From: JBDHUX01 sp039809405
Lineage (GTDB): Bacteria; Patescibacteriota; Gracilibacteria; Absconditabacterales; Absconditicoccaceae
Direction: 5' to 3'
Length of the DNA stretch: 8,504 nt
NCBI GenBank assembly: GCA_039809405.1
Contig: JBDHUX010000042.1
Span: 1 to 8,504 of the forward strand
Each line of letters begins with the position of its first letter. Position 1 is the first letter of the stretch. The notes below the pieces were generated by a model. The model made no database searches. It saw only the letters and a program-made list of their open reading frames with translations, and had not been told where the DNA came from. The position numbers and the translations under genes are program-made. Below are positions 1-6,910 of this stretch, piece after piece.

Positions 1-517
1 TTATACTATACTTAGATAGTATATCATGATCGTACACATAGTCAAAATATGGTTGATACCAATGACTACCACTTCACTCTGAAACTTTAATACCAAAAGA
101 ACCAAGTGCCATCTTGATGCCTTCCGATATGGTGACAGGATTGTCAGGTTTGAAATGTCAATCTCAATATCATCATACTATACCGAATTGCTTTGCAGTG
201 CATATATAAGATGCATGTCGATCGCCACTACTTACATCATCAAAACAGTCTAAATTTATACCTGATTTATTTAGTTTTCATCAAGCTCACATCACTATCT
301 TGAGCATCTCTGCACGAGTGATAGTCTGATCTGGTCTGTAAGTACCGTCACCATATCACGATATAATACTACGAGAATAAAGGGAATTGATACTATCGTT
401 ATATTTACTGTCCGATATATCATCAAATTTATCTTGTGCATAAGTACCTGATATAGGAAATATTGTAAATCCAAAAATCAATATAGCTGTAACTATAACA
501 CTTCTGCTTATATTCAT
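1..517 (-). CDS. SLH-repeat surface protein, N-terminal part (runs off left edge)
   Basis: This is the first 172 residues of a secreted protein with S-layer homology repeats; the rest lies beyond the left edge. Residues 1 to about 27 form a signal peptide: MNISRS, a hydrophobic core, and a probable cleavage after GTYA. SLH repeat 1 follows at about residues 30-75 (IISGYGDGTYRP, then TITRAEMLK, the usual TRAE-type motif). Repeat 2 lies at about 83-135 (CFDDVSSG, then GIVGGYGDGHFKPDNPVT, with ISEG replacing TRAE). A third begins near 145 (HWYQPYFDYVYDHDIL). About nine UGA codons are read as glycine, including those in the GYGDG motifs. SLH domains anchor proteins non-covalently to cell-wall polymers, so this is probably an S-layer or envelope component. 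I chose the ATG at 517 because it directly precedes the signal peptide; an upstream ATG at 574 would add 19 residues and overlap the lipoprotein gene. The gene starts 28 bp after that gene and is probably co-transcribed with it. Confidence 0.85.
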
Positions 518-545
518 ATGATCGATACACAAAGTAAAAATGATA

Positions 546-1034
546 TTATTTTCTAAAGAGCTGTAGCTCTGCATCTACTTTGCCAGTGTAAATCTCATTG
601 CTAGCCATCATATCTGGTGAGATGATAAATTGGTAAGACCCAGCTTGCGTGATCACAAAAGTATGTCCATCTTCAAATGGTCAGTCTGTAGTCCCGTCTG
701 GGTATACGATCTGTGATACATGTATATAAGCATCTACGGGAACTTGCTTGATAGCGATAATTATCTTATCTCATGATTGTAAATCTATAGAGATAGCATC
801 TTTTCAATCGGTCATATCAAGTCGGTATGGTGTTATTACTGCATCTGCACTATCGGCTGGTGTAGTAGTCTGATCTTCTCATCACATACTGATTATATCT
901 GGCTCTTGTTGCACATTTGTTTTTATATCTACACCAGTCTGTATGTCTACTGCAGTGTCTGTATTTATAGGTTTTTTGACACATCAAGCAAATACCAAAG
1001 TAGCAAAAATAAGTGTGATAGGGATAAGTTTCAT
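546..1034 (-). CDS. small envelope lipoprotein, function unknown
   Basis: This 162-residue protein reads through six UGA codons as glycine and stops at TAA. The N-terminus is a lipoprotein signal: MKLIPITLIFATLVFAGC, with the Cys at residue 18 as the likely lipidated residue. The glycine before it is itself a UGA codon, so the lipobox exists only under code 25. The stretch after it (about residues 19-62) is rich in Thr, Asp and Gln and looks like an unstructured tether. From about residue 65 to the end the pattern is that of a small beta domain (alternating IIIAIK, YIHVSQIVYPDG, HTFVITQAGSYQF), resembling compact extracellular sandwich folds, but I cannot name a family. It lies upstream of, and in the same direction as, the SLH protein, so the two may act together at the cell surface. 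No Shine-Dalgarno sequence is visible. Confidence 0.85.
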
Positions 1035-1106
1035 TATTGTGTATAGTAAGATAAATAAATAATATAAGTATAATATGATAGTAATCATTATAGTAATCAA
1101 TGCAAC

Positions 1107-1137
1107 AAAAAACTCCACTCAAATTAAATTGGTGGAG
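1107..1137 (-). terminator. rho-independent terminator sharing the tmRNA 3' end
   Basis: On the minus strand, CTCCAC (1137-1132) near the tmRNA 3' end can pair with GTGGAG (1118-1113) across a 13-base loop, followed by six T (1112-1107). The 5' arm is part of the 3' strand of the tmRNA acceptor stem, so terminator and mature acceptor stem are alternative structures. Confidence 0.75.
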
Positions 1138-1513
1138 ATGACGAGATTTGAACTCGTGTCCAAAAAACAATCTCATGATACTCTACTGTTATAGTCTGGA
1201 TATCGTAATATTTATTTTACCTCCAGACTGGCAATAAATATTTTTTGGATTTATTCAAGTAATCCTAAACTTTTTTGACTGGTCTAAGGTTCGTATCCTA
1301 TCTTCAAGACAAGTCATAAAATAGATAGGAGTTATCAGACTAAGCAAAAGTGTAAGCCGGAGCAAAAGCACCTTTTACAAGATTGTAAACTGAGTTGCTA
1401 GTCTTCGCAAATTTGTTGTTTGCATTTGTTTTTGATAGTGGATTTAGTTGGAAACCATCACCCAACAACAGCAACCACAAGAAACATTTCCTGTCAATTC
1501 CATAAGCATCCCC
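1130..1513 (-). ncRNA. ssrA: transfer-messenger RNA (tmRNA)
   Basis: tmRNA rescues ribosomes stalled on broken mRNAs and tags the product for proteolysis. The 5' end GGGGATG (1513-1507) pairs over seven positions, one of them G-U, with CATCTCC near the 3' end. That is followed by the discriminator A and an encoded CCA ending at 1130. The T arm is clear: GAGTTCAAATCTC within GGACACGAGTTCAAATCTCG. Near the 5' end GGAATTGACAGG corresponds to the conserved GGATTCGACAGG stretch. Total length is 384 nt, typical for one-piece tmRNA. The tag reading frame most likely starts at a GCA resume codon at 1423 and stops at TAG (1342-1340): 27 residues, beginning ANNKFAKTSN and ending GAFAPAYTFA. The TAG stop fits a genome in which UGA is sense. 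The 5' and 3' ends are firm; the resume codon is inferred from frame and position. Confidence 0.93.
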
Positions 1514-1725
1514 ATATATCGTACTACTTATATTATAAAAAAATGTGACAGTAAAACAAGTTGTTATATAAGTTATAATGATATGAAGATAATCTGACTA
1601 TAGTACTTACATCCACTTTGTAAATAAGTATACATTTTCTCGAAATTATAATTCTCATAGTCAGCATGATATCTATACTTTGTTGATATTGATAGCTTTT
1701 AGTTATCGGATTTTTTATAAAATAC
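1514..1725. other. intergenic region between divergent ssrA and secreted-protein gene
   Basis: This AT-rich spacer between divergently transcribed units holds the probable ssrA promoter at its left end. Beyond that I see no open frame with a convincing start, even reading UGA as glycine, and no strong hairpin. Confidence 0.6.
1532..1560 (-). promoter_or_regulatory. probable tmRNA promoter
   Basis: On the minus strand a perfect -10 box TATAAT (1537-1532) lies 18 nt upstream of the mature tmRNA 5' end. A weak -35 box TTGTTT (1559-1554) sits 16 bp further upstream. The spacing to the mature end implies a short 5' leader that would be trimmed, as RNase P does for tmRNA. Confidence 0.45.
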
Positions 1726-1755
1726 TTGACAAATCCCCCCCCCCACGATTATAAT
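1726..1755 (+). promoter_or_regulatory. consensus promoter with a C10 tract in the spacer
   Basis: A perfect -35 box TTGACA (1726-1731) and a perfect -10 box TATAAT (1750-1755) are separated by 18 bp. Ten of those bases are an unbroken run of C (1735-1744). Transcription would start near 1762, giving about 43 nt of 5' UTR before the ATG at 1805. The spacer is one base longer than the 17 bp optimum, so gain or loss of a single C should change promoter strength. The boxes and the tract are seen directly; the regulatory role is inferred. Confidence 0.8.
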
Positions 1756-1804
1756 AATATCATAAAGTCCAAAATGGATTATTTACTTTGTAAAAAATAA
1801 TATT

Positions 1805-2833
1805 ATGAAAAAGAAACATATTTTACCTACTATTGCACTTATAGCATGACTATGAACTGGGACAAATGCTCAATCTCAAGACACTATCAGCAATAACAGC
1901 AATAACAATCCTGACAAGATGGAAACTGTGGTAGGCAAAAAAGATCAAGTATCAAAAGACACATTTGATCTACTATCATCTGGCTATAATAAAGCAAATA
2001 CTACCCTAGAAAAAGTAGATTCTAGTAATCTAAATGAAGTACTAGAAAAGGCAAAAGAGATAGATATAAAAACATATGTATGATGAATATGAACTACTTC
2101 TTTTAACACCGATAAATTATGAGTTTCATCTTCTATAAGTATAAGAGTGTGATGAGCTATGGTTATGCCTTTGACAGATTGGATGTTTTTGGATAGCTGG
2201 GCTATATTGCAAACCGACGGCAAAGACGGTATAGTGTGAAGTGGCGTCTGACTCAATATTAATCCGAAAGAAAATCTATCTGTATCAGTATGAAATGTGG
2301 CAACTCCAGCTACCTTACATCGTGCTCATCCAGTTAGTGCTGATAGTCATTTTGAGCTCTCTACACAGGCAATGATACCTTGATCAGCACTATGATGAAA
2401 GGTGATTCTATCAAAAAAATGAAATCCTAAAACATATATAAGTTGATGAGTGTTTAATAGAGCTGGAAATATGGAGTTTCACCTTTCTTGATCCACACAT
2501 GGGGTCAAAGCAAGTGTCTGGAAAAATACAAATCAAGATAAGCCATCATGAGCTTTGACCATAGAACATGGATGAATTAGAAGTGATTTTGTATTTGATA
2601 AGGATGTTATTGGTGGTAGTACATCTACAGTATTAAAAAATAACATGACGTTATGGTGAGAACTATGATATGATACTAAATGAAAAAAAATATCAAGAGC
2701 TACAGTATGAGTAGGAAAGCTTGTTAAATATGGACTTATGGGTGCAGAACGAGATCCTATAAATAAAAAAGCAAACTTGTATCTGTTTATATATGTAACT
2801 GGAGATAAAAGGTTAAGTAAGATAGAACAATAG
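1805..2833 (+). CDS. secreted glycine-rich, possibly beta-barrel protein, function unknown
   Basis: This 342-residue protein is readable only under code 25: 24 in-frame UGA codons, final stop TAG. Residues 1-22 form a signal peptide (MKKK, hydrophobic core, cleavage likely after TNA). Residues 23-37 are a low-complexity Asn/Ser stretch, and 38-90 look helical and charged. From about residue 94 to the end, short stretches of alternating hydrophobic and polar residues are separated by glycine pairs (YVGGIGTTSF, VSSSISIRVGGAMV, VGSGVGLNI, TYISGGVFNRAGNMEFHLSG, ATVGVGKLVKYG). This is the pattern of consecutive beta strands, as in porin-like barrels or repeated beta-sheet surface proteins. I do not recognise a family. 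The poly-C promoter upstream suggests a surface antigen or receptor whose expression varies. No Shine-Dalgarno precedes the ATG. Only the signal peptide and frame are firm; the beta-barrel reading is inference. Confidence 0.85.
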
Positions 2834-2850
2834 CTATAATAGTAAAATCT

Positions 2851-2869
2851 TGATAACTTTCTGTTATCA
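2851..2869 (+). terminator. small hairpin after the secreted-protein gene
   Basis: A perfect 7-bp inverted repeat TGATAAC / GTTATCA encloses the loop TTTCT, 17 nt after the TAG stop. No T run follows, so it may stabilise the mRNA 3' end or act as a weak terminator or operator. Confidence 0.35.
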
Positions 2870-3045
2870 GATAATTATAAATATATATTGATTTTGAGAA
2901 AGTAAAATATATAAAAACAGTATCAGTATATTATAAATTTTTAGGATGAAAATAAGTTTATCATCAGTCAGATCATATTTTTTTACTCTTCAGCTCATTG
3001 GTTGAGAGAGTTTTGTATAAAATAAATCTATAACAAAAAAATAAC

Positions 3046-3094
3046 ATCTCCCAAGACTACTGAGCAATACACCCAGTAAGAAGGGAGATTTTTC
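3046..3094 (+). terminator. probable rho-independent terminator with a compound stem
   Basis: The outer stem ATCTCCC (3046-3052) pairs with GGGAGAT (3083-3089). An inner stem TACTG (3058-3062) pairs with CAGTA (3074-3078). Five T, a C and three more T follow the outer stem. The A run at 3035-3041 could let it also act in the reverse direction. It most likely ends transcription from the secreted-protein gene, though a leader element for the downstream gene is possible. Confidence 0.6.
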
Positions 3095-3119
3095 TTTATA
3101 ACTTCAATGTAAATCATAC

Positions 3120-3203
3120 ATGACAAAGATACAGATCATTATAGTTAGGATATCATATGCATCTACTTATGCTTATTACTTTTTTGCATTTTATAGTAAG
3201 TAG
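3120..3203 (+). CDS. aromatic-rich leader peptide of a transcription attenuator
   Basis: A 27-codon frame starts at ATG 3120 and stops at TAG 3201-3203. Its last 15 residues are YASTYAYYFFAFYSK. Five Tyr codons (residues 13, 17, 19, 20, 25) and three Phe codons (21, 22, 24) make eight of the last 15 residues aromatic. It contains no UGA. The peptide itself probably has no function. It would sense charged tRNA-Tyr and tRNA-Phe: a ribosome short of either stalls over the 5' arm of the first RNA stem, while one that reaches the stop codon covers the 5' arm of the antiterminator. The codons overlap the RNA stems exactly as in the trp, phe and his leaders of other bacteria. No Shine-Dalgarno is visible. 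Expression is inferred from composition and placement. Confidence 0.75.
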   Translation: MTKIQIIIVRISYASTYAYYFFAFYSK

Positions 3204-3273
3204 ATGCCTTTTACTGATAATTTTAAATTACTCAAAATTCTACTTACTAGCATCAATCAAGTAGAATTTTTTT
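3159..3273 (+). promoter_or_regulatory. Tyr/Phe transcription attenuator with three alternative stems
   Basis: Three perfect stems can form and exclude one another. Stem A (protector) pairs GCATCTACTTA (3159-3169) with TAAGTAGATGC (3197-3207). Stem B (antiterminator) pairs TAGTAAGTAGA (3194-3204) with TCTACTTACTA (3239-3249). Stem C (terminator) pairs AAAATTCTACTT (3234-3245) with AAGTAGAATTTT (3259-3270), with T continuing to 3273. A shares its 3' arm with B, and B shares its 3' arm with C. Stalling at the Tyr/Phe codons (3168-3194) would open A, allow B and prevent C, so the downstream gene is transcribed. Completion of the peptide would block B and let C terminate. The complementarity is seen; the mechanism is inferred from known attenuators. 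Confidence 0.8.
3234..3273 (+). terminator. attenuator terminator (stem C)
   Basis: A perfect 12-bp stem with a 13-base loop runs into seven consecutive T (3267-3273). It ends 21 nt before the ATG of the isocyanide synthase-like gene, so it must be bypassed for that gene to be transcribed. Confidence 0.85.
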
Positions 3274-3294
3274 ACATCATAAAAATAACAAAAA

Positions 3295-4230
3295 ATGAAA
3301 ATAAATACAGATATAAATATAAATTTATTATCAACATTGATAATGTCACCACAGCGGAGAGCCGGTAAATCTTACACTCAAGAAGAACAAGATAATATAA
3401 CAAACCAGATCAGCAATAAAGTCTCAAAGAATAATGAGATCTCTATAGCTCTATCAGCATTCCCTTTCAAGATCCCAAATCCATTAAAAACTATATGATC
3501 CAAACCACAGCAGTGAGAGATGATAACTCTACAACGTTTAAACAGTATAAGTAAAAACGCAGAAGATATATGATTTGATCTCTCTTGGAATATCATCACA
3601 GATGGTTTATTTTATGCAGATGAATTGGGCGTCTCCAAAGAACATGTAGATATATACATAGATTGAGTAAAGCACATAGCTAATGAATTAGGTATGAAAG
3701 CAGAGTTTATAGAGTTAGATGATATTGTAGATAAAACAAAAATATCAGAAAAAAGATTATCATTGGATAACGAGAAGGACATAGTGTATATACTCCGTAC
3801 TGCTGGTATGGTAAATTCACACCATCACGATATAGAGTTATGGAATTTATTTGAAAATACCAAAAGTGTAAATGAAAGTATAAAACAATTGGTTTTAAGT
3901 AATCCATCTTTTAGAAAACAAGTAGAGTTATCAGCATGAATATATCAATCTAGGAAAGAACTAGTAGAAGATGCAAATATATTTGATACGGTTTTTACAA
4001 AATCTATAAGAGCCACAATCCAGCCTGATAGCAACAGAAATCTACAATGATTTGCCATAAATAGACCGTTGTCTATAAGGATAACAGACAGCAAATCAAA
4101 AAATTTATTTCCACGATTATGAGTTCCTCATGTTTGAAAAGAATGCTTCAATATATTCCTAGCGGAAAAAACTACCATAGAACCATCAATCCATCATACT
4201 ATTGCCAGTTCACAAAGTATAGGTATGTAG
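3295..4230 (+). CDS. DIT1/PvcA-family isocyanide synthase-like protein
   Basis: This 311-residue protein resembles the DIT1/PvcA family (PvcA, IsnA, yeast Dit1). PvcA and IsnA turn the amino group of Tyr or Trp into an isocyanide using ribulose 5-phosphate. Family-like stretches are the N-terminal LLSTLIMSPQRR (residues 11-22), FPFKIPNPLKTIG (56-68) followed by the RLN of LQRLNSI (79-85), ITDGLFYADELGV (101-113), and the C-terminal IRATIQP (238-244) and LFPRLGVPHVG (271-281). Length is close to that of the single-domain family members. Eight UGA codons read as glycine, including the one in KTIG; the stop is TAG. The position corresponding to the usual PWH near the C-terminus reads VPHVG, and HHH occurs at 176-178, so substrate or chemistry may differ. 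No partner oxygenase (PvcB/IsnB type) is adjacent. The attenuator upstream suggests control by tyrosine/phenylalanine supply. The family call is by eye and fairly strong; the reaction is not established. Confidence 0.8.
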
Positions 4231-4247
4231 TATTATTGGATCGGTTC

Positions 4248-4278
4248 ATGAGTCGGTAACTAAATCTTGCCGGCTCAT
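4248..4278 (+). terminator. hairpin between convergent genes
   Basis: ATGAGTCGGTAA (4248-4259) pairs over 12 positions with TTGCCGGCTCAT (4267-4278), loop of seven. The two imperfect pairs are G-U in plus-strand RNA but would be A-C mismatches on the minus strand, so it favours ending the plus-strand transcript. It overlaps the last codons of tsaB. Only a weak ATATTT tail follows. Confidence 0.5.
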
Positions 4279-4907
4279 ATATTTGGTTCTAATAAGTAGT
4301 TTGGTATAAGTTTTTCTACTTTCTTCCATCCAAGTGCTGACATATCAAGCTCATATCTGCTGTCGTCCAGCGAAAAGATCAGTTTATCTTCATATAAATC
4401 AATACCTATCTCATGAAGAAAATCTCTATCTCATACTTCATCTACTCGATAATTTCAATTATCGAATAAATCACTCAAATCTATCACTCCATCGTGTAGA
4501 TAGTCGCTTAAATTTACTTTCTCCCAGCTCATATCATCCAAATCATATTTCCAGTAATTTTTCTGCTGTCAGATATAAATCATACCATATCTTGACACAA
4601 TACCAGCATTATAAAGTGTGCTATAAAAATCCATCTTTGATAGATCGTAAAGTTCGATCTGTATATTTTTGGTATGTTTGTATATACTTACAATCGTATT
4701 GCAAACCAAACACCCTACTCTAAGATTGGTAAAAGATCACGGTCCATTGATCACATGTATCTGTAATTTTTTGCTAGAAAAATCCCATCATGACAACAAC
4801 TTGTGCATCACTCTGGGCAAATTAGTTTCTAGATCTCATCTTGGAACAAGAATTTTCTGATTATCTTGATATATATAAAGATGATCTGATGATATATTTA
4901 TAAGCAT
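4260..4907 (-). CDS. tsaB: TsaB-like subunit of the tRNA t6A synthesis complex
   Basis: This 215-residue protein matches TsaB (YeaZ), the scaffold that pairs with TsaD and TsaE to place threonylcarbamoyl on A37 of ANN-decoding tRNAs. The diagnostic motif is INGPGSFTNLRVG at residues 53-65 (family: GPGSFTGLRVG); its second glycine is a UGA codon. The N-terminus (MLINISSDHLYIYQ) fits the first strand of the ASKHA fold, and the C-terminal KLIPNYLLEP resembles the family's terminal P-x-YL. Seven UGA codons read as glycine; the stop is TAG. The middle and C-terminal parts are quite divergent. The gene lies 41 bp after RNase J on the same strand, and no terminator is visible between them, so they are probably one transcript. 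The start at 4907 is the only ATG upstream of the first strand. Its 3' end is convergent with the isocyanide synthase-like gene. Confidence 0.8.
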
Positions 4908-4948
4908 ATACGATATGAAAATAAGAAAATAATCTGATTTAAATAGTT

Positions 4949-6910
4949 TTAATCTATATCTTCTTCTATATGCTGTGGCTCTCACACTACCTTACCGTCA
5001 TTGATATATACAAACATAGGTATGATCATAGGTGTGCGACCTAGTGCTTTTTCTAGGTTTTGTTCTAAATCAGACTTAATGTCTTTTAGGCATTGTTTTA
5101 TATTGTCGTACTTGGATATCCTATTGGTGTACTCTCTCTCTATATACTTAACTATATCGGTATGTACTTTCTTGATCTCTGTAGTATATACAAATCATCT
5201 AGACTCTATCTGTATATTTCATACCACTTTCTTAGTTGATGCATCTATCTTCATGATAAATGTTACCATACCATTTTCTGACATAATCTTGCGGGCTTTC
5301 ATAACATACTCGCCATGTAGTCATCATATACCTTTACCGTCTACAAGTATAGTATCCAATTTCATAAATTTATTGGATAATATAATACCTTTATCATACA
5401 TCTCTATGATAGCTCCGTTTTCTTTTGGCATCAGTATCTTGTGGTCGTCTATTCACATATCTAGAGCTATTTTCCTATGCGCATATCTCTCAAGTGGTTG
5501 AGTATAAAACGGCATCACATATTCTGGTCTTACAAGTGATATCATAAGTTTATGATCTTCTTCATATCAGTGTCCAGATGCATGCACATCCATATCGTTA
5601 TTGGTTATCAAATTGATTCACTTAGTCACTAGATTGTTTAACATAGAAGACATCTGTGATTCATTGCCAGGTATAGTTGTAGCACTTACTAATACAGTGT
5701 CTCACTTCTTTAGCGCGATCTGTGGATGTTCTCATCTAGCTATCCTAGCAAGTGCAGAAAATTCTTCTCATTGAGCTCACGTAGAAAGTATAACCACTCT
5801 ATCATCTGGTAAATCTCCTATACTATTATCAACTTTTCTGAGATAATCTTTTGGTACATCTATATACCCCAACTCTCTACATATCTCTGTATTGTTAACC
5901 ATAGACCTTCAGGATAAGAATACAACTTTGTTATATTTCACTGCTGAATGAATTATCTGTATAAGTCTACCGATATTGGAAGCAAATGCCGCTATGATAA
6001 GCCTTCAATCTGAATGTTTGATGATATGATCTAAATTTTCTCATATAAGTTTTTCTGATTTGGATCGACCTTTCCTGTCTGATCACAAACTATCTCATAT
6101 ATAAAGTCTTACTCACTCTGTCCCTATCCTTGCTATCTTTGGTAAGTCTGCTGGTTTATCTATCGCCGGAGTATGATCTATCTTGAAATCAGCAGAGTTA
6201 AAGATAAGTCATTTTGGAGTATTGATAGATAATGCAAATGTTTCTGGGATGTTGTGATTTACTCTTACAAATTCTATATCAAAACATCATAATTTCAATA
6301 GATCTACATCAGGATTGACTAGTTTGTATTTCAATCTAGAGATAATTTTTGGATCTTCATAGAGTTTTTTTACAAGTCAAAGTGTAAGTGGTGTTGTATA
6401 CACAGTAGGAGTAAAGTCTAGTTGTGGCAATACATCTCTAAGTGCTCATATATGATCCAAGTGACCATGAGTTAGCACTATACCTCTAATTTTATTTTGA
6501 TTTTTTTTCAAGTAAGATACATCAGGGATGATGTAATCAGCACCCATAGTCTCTACTGCAGAAAACTCAAGTCCGCAGTCTACTATGATGATATCATCTT
6601 TGTACTCTATAAATATGCACTGTCATACTTGCTCAAGTCACAATAGAGATCATATCTTTACAGGTATCTCATCACCTGGATCAAATTCTATGGCTGGTTG
6701 TGATACTACATCATCTCTCCTTGGAGATCTATCTCTCGTAGATCTAGACGATCTACCTCATTTCCTATCAGCATGAGGTCAAGATAAATTTCAATCTGTT
6801 TGTTTAGCTCTCTTTGGTTTGAAGTCAAATGTAAGGTTTGTAAGGTTTGCTTTCTCCAAGAAAGCATTTTCTGACCCATCGGATCAATTTTCTTGTACAA
6901 TTTTGTTCAT
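4949..6910 (-). CDS. rnj: ribonuclease J-like metallo-beta-lactamase/beta-CASP RNase
   Basis: This 653-residue protein has the full plan of RNase J, which carries out 5'-3' exonuclease and endonuclease steps in mRNA decay and rRNA maturation. The first ~75 residues are a basic Arg/Ser/Lys-rich extension (RKGGRSSRSTRDRSPRRDD) absent from Bacillus RNase J1. The catalytic core follows: IIIVDCGLEF, metal motif HGHLDHIG at 148-155, VNHNIP with His219, ADFKID with Asp241, and HASGHG with His447 (beta-CASP motif B). The position 22 residues later, normally His in PVHGE (motif C), is Tyr469 in PFYTQP. A C-terminal domain follows from about 500. Twenty-nine UGA codons read as glycine, including that in HGHLDHIG; the stop is TAA. 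tsaB lies 41 bp downstream. The UTR upstream is A-rich with a TATAAA about 13 nt from the ATG, but I see no certain promoter or Shine-Dalgarno. The family is very secure; full activity is not. Confidence 0.93.

Larger units (their letters stand above)
2834..3119 (+). other. intergenic region upstream of the attenuator
   Basis: This stretch separates the secreted protein from the attenuated gene. It contains two hairpins (2851-2869 and 3046-3094, listed separately) and several AT-rich -10-like words. I could not find a -35/-10 pair with good spacing, so the promoter that feeds the leader peptide is unplaced. A 24-codon frame (2946-3020) begins just after TTAGG, but nothing supports its expression. 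Confidence 0.5.

Noticed and set aside
1984..2256. A minus-strand open frame of 90 codons.
   Set aside because: It lies opposite the secreted-protein gene, and its translation shows no motif or signal.
1805..2833. TGA as selenocysteine or tryptophan.
   Set aside because: Too many codons per gene for selenocysteine, and conserved family positions are glycine, not tryptophan (TGG is also used normally).
2946..3020. A 24-codon frame preceded by TTAGG, possibly a second leader peptide.
   Set aside because: It contains one UGA, has no strong codon bias, and the hairpin downstream at 3046-3089 shows no alternative pairing that would make an attenuator.
3046..3094. A riboswitch aptamer for the downstream gene.
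   Set aside because: The structure is a simple two-part hairpin with a T run and no conserved aptamer core that I recognise; the leader peptide explains the regulation better.
1805..4230. Reading the many in-frame TGA codons as stops, making these genes decayed pseudogenes.
   Set aside because: The same pattern occurs in all housekeeping genes here and the TGA codons sit at conserved glycines; TAA and TAG never interrupt the frames.
4334..4723. A plus-strand open frame of 129 codons.
   Set aside because: It is antisense to tsaB, whose GPGSFT motif supports the minus strand.
5001..5501. A plus-strand open frame of 166 codons.
   Set aside because: It is antisense to the well-supported RNase J gene and its translation shows no recognisable motif.
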